Under the pieces are notes generated by a model. The model did no database searches. It saw nothing but the letters and a program-made list of their open reading frames with translations, and had not been told where the DNA came from. 64,000 nt of DNA, from positions 37,089 through 101,088 of the forward strand of contig NZ_JAKSXY010000066.1 of assembly GCF_022829445.1 (NCBI RefSeq). Direction: 5' to 3'. The translations under genes were made by a program, and so were the position numbers. The DNA is from Methylobacterium sp. J-068. GTDB taxonomy: Bacteria; Pseudomonadota; Alphaproteobacteria; Rhizobiales; Beijerinckiaceae. How positions within the stretch are numbered: the first letter of the stretch is position 1; every line of letters begins with the position of its first letter. Shown piece after piece: positions 59,157 through 64,000 of the stretch.

Positions 59157-60047
59157 TCAGACCTGGACCTGTCCCGCCGTCGTGATCTGGCGCCAGGGCA
59201 GGATGCGGCGCTCGGCGAAATCGATGACGTGGTAGAGAAGAAAGCCCACGAACATCAGGACGAACAGGCCGACCCAGACCGTGTTGAGGTCGTAGAGGCT
59301 GGAGGCCGAGTAGATCAGGTGCCCGAGGCCGCGCTGGGAGGAGATGAACTCGCCGACCACCGCGCCCACGAGGGCGAAGCCGATGTTGATGCGGAACATC
59401 CCGATGATGGCCGGCAGGGTCGACGGCACGATCACGCTCTTGAAGATGCGGTTCTTCGAGGCGCCCATGGAGGCCAGCAGCGCCTGCAGGTCCGGGTCGG
59501 CGTCGCGGGCGGCCTGATAGGCGGCGATGAGGGCGACCAGGGCGGTGAGCGACACCGCCAGCGCCACCTTCGAGACGAAACCGGTGCCGAACCACAGGAT
59601 GACGATCGGCGCCAGCGCGATCTTCGGCACCGAGTTGATCGCCACGATGAAGGGCTCGACGAGACGCGCCACGAAGGCAGAGTACCAGAGGCCGAGCCCC
59701 GCGAGCGAGCCGAGAAGCGTCCCGATCAGGAAGCCGATGATGGCCTCGATCAGCGTGTACCAGGTGTCGACCGGCAGCGACCCGTCCAGCAGCGAGGCGA
59801 GGAAGACGCGCCAGATGCCCGACGGAGCGCCGACCAGGAATTCCGTGAGCCAGCCGGCCCGAACCGCGACCTCCCAGGCGAGGAAGAACACGGCGACCGC
59901 CAGCAGCTGGATGATGCCGCGCCCGAGCGTCGTGTCGGCCGCCCGCATGAGGGAAGCCGGCCTTGCGCGGGGCCGCGTGACGGCCGCGCGGGCCGGCCGC
60001 GCCGAGGCCTTCAGGGTTCGGGACGTCTTCAGGGCTTGCGTCGTCAT
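59157..60047 (-). CDS. ABC transporter permease (SsuC/TauC-like)
   Basis: A 296-residue inner-membrane permease with about six spans. The coupling region EAA loop reads SMGASKNRIFKSVIVPSTLPA (in part SMGASKNRIFKSVIVPSTLP). The start overlaps the ATPase stop at 60045-60049, so the two are translationally coupled. Together with 58055 and 60047 it forms an importer of the nitrate/sulfonate/taurine class. Confidence 0.92.
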   Translation of the reverse strand: MTTQALKTSRTLKASARPARAAVTRPRARPASLMRAADTTLGRGIIQLLAVAVFFLAWEVAVRAGWLTEFLVGAPSGIWRVFLASLLDGSLPVDTWYTLIEAIIGFLIGTLLGSLAGLGLWYSAFVARLVEPFIVAINSVPKIALAPIVILWFGTGFVSKVALAVSLTALVALIAAYQAARDADPDLQALLASMGASKNRIFKSVIVPSTLPAIIGMFRINIGFALVGAVVGEFISSQRGLGHLIYSASSLYDLNTVWVGLFVLMFVGFLLYHVIDFAERRILPWRQITTAGQVQV

Positions 60048-60832
60048 CAGGCGGCCCTCTGACGGGTCTGGATCTCGAGTTCACCGCACAGGGTGTGGAA
60101 GTAGTCGGAGAAGCGCGGATCGCTGCGCGCGCCGATCGGCGAACGGGCATCAAGGCCGATCTCGTGGACCGACTTCACCGTCGTGGGGCGGTTGCCGAGA
60201 ACGACCACGCGCTTGGACAAGGCGACGGCCTCGTCGATGTCGTGCGTCACGAGGACCACGGTCTTGTGGAAGGTCTCCACCGCGTCGAGGAGAATGCCCT
60301 CCAGGTAGAGCCGGGTCTGGTAGTCCAGGGCGGAGAAGGGCTCGTCCAGGAGCAGGATGTCGGGATCCATGATCAGGGTCCGGATCAGGGCCGCGCGTTG
60401 CCGCATGCCGCCCGACAACGTCTTGGGATAGGCGTTCTCGAAGCCCGACAGGCCGAAGGTCGCGAGGTACTCGCGAGCCGTGTCGAGGGCCTGGGCGCGA
60501 TCGACGCCCTTCATCTCCAGGCCGAGCATCACGTTCTGCAGAACCGTGCGCCAGGGAAAGAGCAGGTCCTTCTGCATCATGTAGCCGACACGGCCCTGAA
60601 GCCCCGGCACCACCTCGCCGCGGAAGGTCATGGTCCCGCCATCGGGCTCGAGAAGCCCGGCGATGACGTTGAACACCGTCGTCTTGCCGCAGCCGCTCGG
60701 GCCGATGATGCTGACGAAGTCGCGCTCGTAGATATCGAAGCTGAGCCCATCGAGCACCGGCACGGGGCCGCCCTTGCCGGGAAAGGACTTGCGGATGCCG
60801 TCCAGGCTGAGCTGGACCTCGGGAATCGTCAT
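60047..60832 (-). CDS. ABC transporter ATP-binding protein
   Basis: A 261-residue ATPase. The start is the ATG at 60832 with GGAGGG four bases upstream. Walker A is IGPSGCGKTTVFNVIAGL, the signature is LSGGMRQRAALIRTL, Walker B is ILLLDEPFSALDYQ and the H loop is VLVTHDIDEAVALS. It matches the SsuB/TauB/ThiZ group. It is the first gene of the importer operon, reading away from the DUF808-type gene. No TPP riboswitch-like sequence was seen in the leader, so a thiamine-precursor role is not supported. Confidence 0.94.
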   Translation of the reverse strand: MTIPEVQLSLDGIRKSFPGKGGPVPVLDGLSFDIYERDFVSIIGPSGCGKTTVFNVIAGLLEPDGGTMTFRGEVVPGLQGRVGYMMQKDLLFPWRTVLQNVMLGLEMKGVDRAQALDTAREYLATFGLSGFENAYPKTLSGGMRQRAALIRTLIMDPDILLLDEPFSALDYQTRLYLEGILLDAVETFHKTVVLVTHDIDEAVALSKRVVVLGNRPTTVKSVHEIGLDARSPIGARSDPRFSDYFHTLCGELEIQTRQRAA

Positions 60833-61141
60833 GAACCCTCCGTGTCTATGGCGGGCTTCCAGCAATCCTCGGGCCAACTGAAATTATGAATGCAGAATCG
60901 AGGACGATGGGCGAAGGCGCACGGGTCGCGCCTCCCGGTCCGCGATGAATCGGAGCGGGCCCGGCCGGTTCTTCGGCGGGATCGCCACATCGTCTCCCCA
61001 TGCCGACCGTCGCGCCGTCCGCACATCGACGGGGAAGCGGGATCAAATCTCCGTTTCGTTCGTCTCCCGTGCAGGCCAAGCCGAGGGGCGGGCGATGAGG
61101 CGGGCGATCGATGGTCGCATCGCCGGCCGACAGGAGGTTTC
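60833..61141. promoter_or_regulatory. Divergent promoter region between ABC importer and DUF808-type gene
   Basis: A 309-base gap between divergent genes. Its AT-richest part, around 60876-60900 (AACTGAAATTATGAATGCAG), is the most likely promoter zone for the importer. I see no convincing operator or riboswitch. Confidence 0.4.
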
Positions 61142-62134
61142 GTGAGCATCGGACTGATCGCGCTTCTCGACGACATCGCAGGCCTCGCCAAGGTGGCGGC
61201 GGCCTCCCTCGACGACGTCGCGGCGCAGGCCGGCCGGGCAGGGGTCAAGGCCGCCGGCGTGGTGATCGACGATGCCGCCGTGACCCCACGCTACGTCGTG
61301 GGCTTCGCCGCCGAGCGTGAGCTTCCCATCGTCGGCCGCATCGCCCTCGGCTCGCTGCGCAACAAGCTCCTGTTCCTGCTTCCCGCCGCCCTGGCGCTCG
61401 GCGCCTTCGCTCCCTGGGCCATCACACCGCTGCTCATGCTCGGCGGGGCCTACCTCTCCTACGAGGGCACCGAGAAGGTCTACGAGGCGCTGTTCCCGCA
61501 TCAAGCCCATGCGCACGAGGCGAGGCTGGAGGTCGGGCCGGAAGACGCGCGGGCCCTCGAGGACCGGAAGGTATCGAGCGCGATCAAGACCGACTTCATC
61601 CTGTCGGCCGAGATCATGGCCATCACCCTCGCGGCCCTGCCCGAGGGTTCGATCTGGATCAAGACGGCCGTGCTCGCCGTGGTCGCGATCGGGATCACCG
61701 TCGCGGTCTATGGGGGTGTCGCCCTGATCGTGAAGGCGGACGATGCCGGCGTGGCGATGGCGGCCAACACGTCACGCTCTGCGTTCGGCGGCCTGGTTCG
61801 CGCCATCGGACGCGGCCTGGTGAAGGGCATGCCGGGCTTCCTGACGATGCTCGCGATCGTCGGCACCGCCGCGATGATCTGGGTCGGGGGCGGCATCCTG
61901 GTGCATGGCCTTGAGGGCTATGGCCTGCCGGCGATCGGCCACGCCATTCATGCCGTGGCGGCGGCCGTCGGAGGGGTGAGCGGCCCCTTCGCGGGCGCCG
62001 TCGAATGGCTGGTCACCGCCGCCGGCTCCGGCCTCGTCGGCCTCGCAATCGGCGCCGTCCTCATTCCGGTGACGAGTCTCGTCCTCGCACCGGCCTGGAA
62101 AAGCATCGCGGGTCCGGGGGTGAAGGCCGCCTGA
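61142..62134 (+). CDS. DUF808-family inner-membrane protein
   Basis: A 330-residue membrane protein. GTG at 61142 follows AGGAGG closely. It opens SIGLIALLDDIAGLAKVAAA and AAQAGRAGVKAAGVVIDDAA, the family's usual start, then has several long hydrophobic segments (LLFLLPAALALGAFAPWAIT; AVLAVVAIGITVAVYGGVAL; MLAIVGTAAMIWVGGGILVHG; GLVGLAIGAVLIPVTSLVL). The family (YedI-like) has no proven function. It is followed by a composite repeat. Confidence 0.85.
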   Translation: MSIGLIALLDDIAGLAKVAAASLDDVAAQAGRAGVKAAGVVIDDAAVTPRYVVGFAAERELPIVGRIALGSLRNKLLFLLPAALALGAFAPWAITPLLMLGGAYLSYEGTEKVYEALFPHQAHAHEARLEVGPEDARALEDRKVSSAIKTDFILSAEIMAITLAALPEGSIWIKTAVLAVVAIGITVAVYGGVALIVKADDAGVAMAANTSRSAFGGLVRAIGRGLVKGMPGFLTMLAIVGTAAMIWVGGGILVHGLEGYGLPAIGHAIHAVAAAVGGVSGPFAGAVEWLVTAAGSGLVGLAIGAVLIPVTSLVLAPAWKSIAGPGVKAA

Positions 62135-62350
62135 TCCGAGACCCGGCCGCGATGAGCCCGGTCCAACGGCCGTCTCATCCCGAATCCGCTTGCCCCCTTC
62201 GGGATGGCGGATTGGGGCTTCGCTCAGAGGCCGCGCGGGCTGAGCGATCCTGTCTCCGCTTCGATCAAGCCGAAGACGGTCTCACCGAGGTTCGGCGGAC
62301 TTCGCGGGGAAACCGCCCGCATGGACCTCGATGCATCGCGTGCATCGTGG
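62135..62350. repeat. Composite extragenic repeat, copy 4
   Basis: From the stop of the DUF808-type gene the sequence repeats two modules seen elsewhere: GATCCGAGACCCGGCCGCG and CTTCGGGATGGCGG as after mxaB (44070-44150), and TCTCACCGAGGTTCGGCGGA (62280-62299) as at 57955-57974. The palindromic core ATCCGC near 62169 and GCGGAT near 62205 pairs around CCCTTCGGGA. No gene is present. Confidence 0.65.
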
Positions 62351-62357
62351 TCCGGTC

Positions 62358-62801
62358 CTACCGCGCGCCGCGCAGGTGGGCGATGTGCCGGACCGCGAGT
62401 TCGTAGCCCTGCGTCCCGAACCCCGCCATCACGGCGGTGGCCGCCAGAGAGACGTAGGAATGATGCCGAAACGCCTCGCGCCGGTGGACGTTCGAGATGT
62501 GACACTCGATGATCGGGACCTCGCAGGCGTTCAGCGCGTCGAGGATCGCGATCGAGGTGTGGGTATAGGCGCCGGGGTTGATCACGATCCCGGCCGAACC
62601 GACCCGGTAAGCGTGGATCCAGTCGATGAGTTGGTGCTCGGCGTTGCTCTGATGGAAATCGATGGCCAGGCCGAACGTCGCCGCCAGGGTCCGGCATCGC
62701 GCCTCCACATCCGCCAGCGTCTCGTGCCCGTAGATATGAGGCTCGCGCTGACCGAGCAGATTGAGGTTCGGACCATTGAGGATCAGGATGGTGTCGCGCA
62801 T
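62358..62801 (-). CDS. aroQ: Type II 3-dehydroquinate dehydratase
   Basis: A 147-residue dodecamer-forming enzyme that converts 3-dehydroquinate to 3-dehydroshikimate. The first residues [20 protein letters not shown] contain the mobile loop with the catalytic Arg and Tyr. [12 protein letters not shown] and [18 protein letters not shown] contain the other active residues (His in the ECHISN motif). The start is the ATG at 62801; an ATG three codons upstream is also possible. No other shikimate gene is adjacent. Confidence 0.95.
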   Translation of the reverse strand: MRDTILILNGPNLNLLGQREPHIYGHETLADVEARCRTLAATFGLAIDFHQSNAEHQLIDWIHAYRVGSAGIVINPGAYTHTSIAILDALNACEVPIIECHISNVHRREAFRHHSYVSLAATAVMAGFGTQGYELAVRHIAHLRGAR

Positions 62802-62933
62802 GGCGTCCATCCATAGGCGTAGCGCGTGCCATCGAAAAGGTCTCGCTTCCGCGCGGGCAGCGGTGCCTTTCCGGCCTGGAAGGGGAGGGGTCCTGCCGCG
62901 AGACACGCCAGAGCAAGAGGCAGAAGGGAGAGT

Positions 62934-63772
62934 TTGCGTGGAAGCGAGCCCGTCGTCATCGCGGTCGCGATCACCGGCTCCGTACCGCGCAAATCCGACA
63001 CCCCGGCGCTGCCCGCGACGGTGGCCGAACAGATCGCGTCGACGACCGAGGCGTACGAGGCCGGCGCCACCCTGGCGCATATCCACGTGCGCAACGACGA
63101 CGAGACCCCGTCCTCGGACCCCGACCGGTTCGCGGCGGTGCAGGAAGGCCTGCGCCGAAGCTGTCCGGGCATGATCGTCCAGTTCTCGACGGGAGGGCGG
63201 GGTCGCGATCCGGCGAGCCGAGGCCTGTCACTCCGGCCCCCCCGGACATGACCTCGCTCTCCACGGGATCGGTCAACTGCCCAACGATCGTCTACGAAAA
63301 CCACGCCACGCTGGTGACCGACCTCGCCTGCCAGATGAAACAGTTCGGCGTGCGCCCCGAGATCGAGATCTTCGACCTGTCGCATCTGCACGGTGCCGCG
63401 CGTCTGGTGGAGGCCGGCTTGATCGACGGACGCCCGCATGTGCAGTTCGTCATGGGCGTGAAGAATGCCCTGCCGGCCGACCCGCACCTCCTCGACCTGC
63501 TCCTCGGCGAGATGCGCCGCATCCTGCCGCGGGCGACCTGGACGGCGGGGGGGAACGGGCGGCATTAGGCCGAAGTGATGGACTGGGCCCTGGCGCGCGG
63601 CGCCCGCGCGGTTCGAACGGGCCTGGAGGACAACATCCGGATCACCAAGGACCGTCTGGCCGCATCCAACGCCGAACTGGTCACGCTCGCGGCGGCGGCG
63701 GTGAGACGGCACGGGCGCCGGGTGGCGACGCCGGCGCAGGCCCGGGGGATGCTGGGCCTGACGGGCTCGTGA
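62934..63772 (+). pseudogene. Broken BKACE (beta-keto acid cleavage) gene
   Basis: Three pieces together make an almost complete BKACE protein. The first (about 62940-63250) reads [38 protein letters not shown] and [13 protein letters not shown] 5-base insertion in a C-run near 63235 breaks the frame. The second piece continues TSLSTGSVNCPTIVYEN and EIEIFDLSHLHGAARLV and HVQFVMGVKNALPADPHLL to a stop at 63566, where the family has Gln (GRHQAE): the codon is TAG in place of CAG. The third, in the same frame, runs EVMDWALARGARAVRTGLED to 63772. Two separate lesions argue for real decay over a single sequencing error. Confidence 0.85.
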
Positions 63773-63785
63773 GGCTTGAACGCCC

Positions 63786-63817
63786 ACGACCCGCCTCGCG
63801 GTGGCGAGGCGGGTCGT
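63786..63817 (-). terminator. Strong hairpin downstream of the initiator tRNA
   Basis: A perfect 14-bp stem, ACGACCCGCCTCGC (63786-63799) and its complement (63804-63817), with a 4-base loop. On the minus strand it follows the tRNA by about 15 bases and would end the rRNA-tRNA transcript. Confidence 0.65.
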
Positions 63818-63831
63818 GTGGTTGATGTATT

Positions 63832-63908
<77 letters not shown>

Positions 63909-63954
63909 CCACCGTTTGATCGTTTGAGGGTGGGTGGTGTTTGTCTTGTCCTGT

Positions 63955-64000
63955 GCAGGTCTGTCGGCGACCGACTCTCCCGTGTCTTGAGACACAGTAC
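63955..64000 (-). rRNA. 5S ribosomal RNA, 3' end only
   Basis: The last 46 bases, read on the minus strand, give GTACTGTGTCTCAAGACACG and GGAGAGTCGGTCGCCGACAG, matching the end of alphaproteobacterial 5S rRNA (helix IV/V and the 3' strand of helix I). Together with the tRNA it marks the end of a 16S-23S-5S operon that lies beyond the window. Two bases differ from the form I expect (GAGAGTAGG and CGCCAGACC in usual copies). The exact 3' end is approximate. Confidence 0.8.

Noticed and set aside
60833..61141. A TPP riboswitch in front of the NMT1-like ABC importer
   Set aside because: No CTGAGA-type thi-box was found on the leader strand, so a thiamine precursor role is not supported.

Overview
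This window comes from a GC-rich alphaproteobacterial methylotroph, most likely a Methylobacterium or Methylorubrum species. The decisive evidence is a complete calcium-type methanol dehydrogenase (mxa) cluster at 31.6-44.1 kb in the order mxaF-J-G-I-R-S-A-C-K-L-D-E-H-B, with a small divergent mxaW-like gene upstream. Other markers fit: an alphaproteobacterial initiator tRNA next to a 5S rRNA gene at the right edge, an HWE-type sensor kinase, and scattered GC-rich extragenic palindromes. No prophage, intact insertion sequence or CRISPR array was seen.

Layout. 0-3.6 kb: glycine cleavage genes (end of gcvT, gcvH, gcvP). 3.7-6.4 kb: an aldarate pair (talarate/galactarate dehydratase and an MFS acid-sugar transporter), minus strand. 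6.6-14.4 kb: ogt, dapF, mtaB, a pseudouridine synthase, ftsY, a septation-type membrane protein, then ccmG/ccmD/ccmC for cytochrome c maturation, which the mxa system needs for its cytochrome cL. 15.4-20 kb: an HWE sensor kinase, a Crp-type regulator and small secreted or lipoprotein genes. 20.2-27.2 kb: a bifunctional penicillin-binding protein with a downstream secreted protein, a UbiB-type kinase and an MBL hydrolase. 27.4-30.9 kb: gyrB and a membrane-anchored trypsin-like protease. 31-44 kb: the methanol oxidation block. 44-50.8 kb: puuD (urate oxidation), a LysR regulator and gcl-hyi-glxR, which turn glyoxylate into glycerate. 50.9-54.9 kb: a 1306-residue autotransporter. 55-60.8 kb: two tandem amidases and an ABC importer. 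61-64 kb: a DUF808-type membrane protein, aroQ, a broken BKACE gene, and an initiator tRNA and 5S rRNA belonging to an rRNA operon that enters from the right on the minus strand.

The genes link three kinds of one- and two-carbon metabolism: methanol oxidation to formaldehyde (mxa), glycine cleavage (gcv) and the glyoxylate-to-glycerate route (gcl-hyi-glxR). The urate oxidase beside gcl suggests that glyoxylate can come from purine breakdown.

Gene decay is the least expected feature. Six degraded genes can be read by following protein similarity across frames: a cyclic-peptide ABC exporter tail, a small alphaproteobacterial protein, a HigA-type antitoxin, an 8-oxoguanine deaminase tail, a purine permease tail and a BKACE enzyme. 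Two of these flank puuD, so a larger purine-salvage locus seems to have shrunk there. The mxa cluster carries three stacked hairpins between mxaF and mxaJ, including a perfect 22-bp stem, and a repeated CTYTTATGAATA motif in its promoter region. Two short genes (ccmD and a 53-residue lipoprotein) were recovered by direct reading. All family assignments are from memory of the families; no database search was possible.
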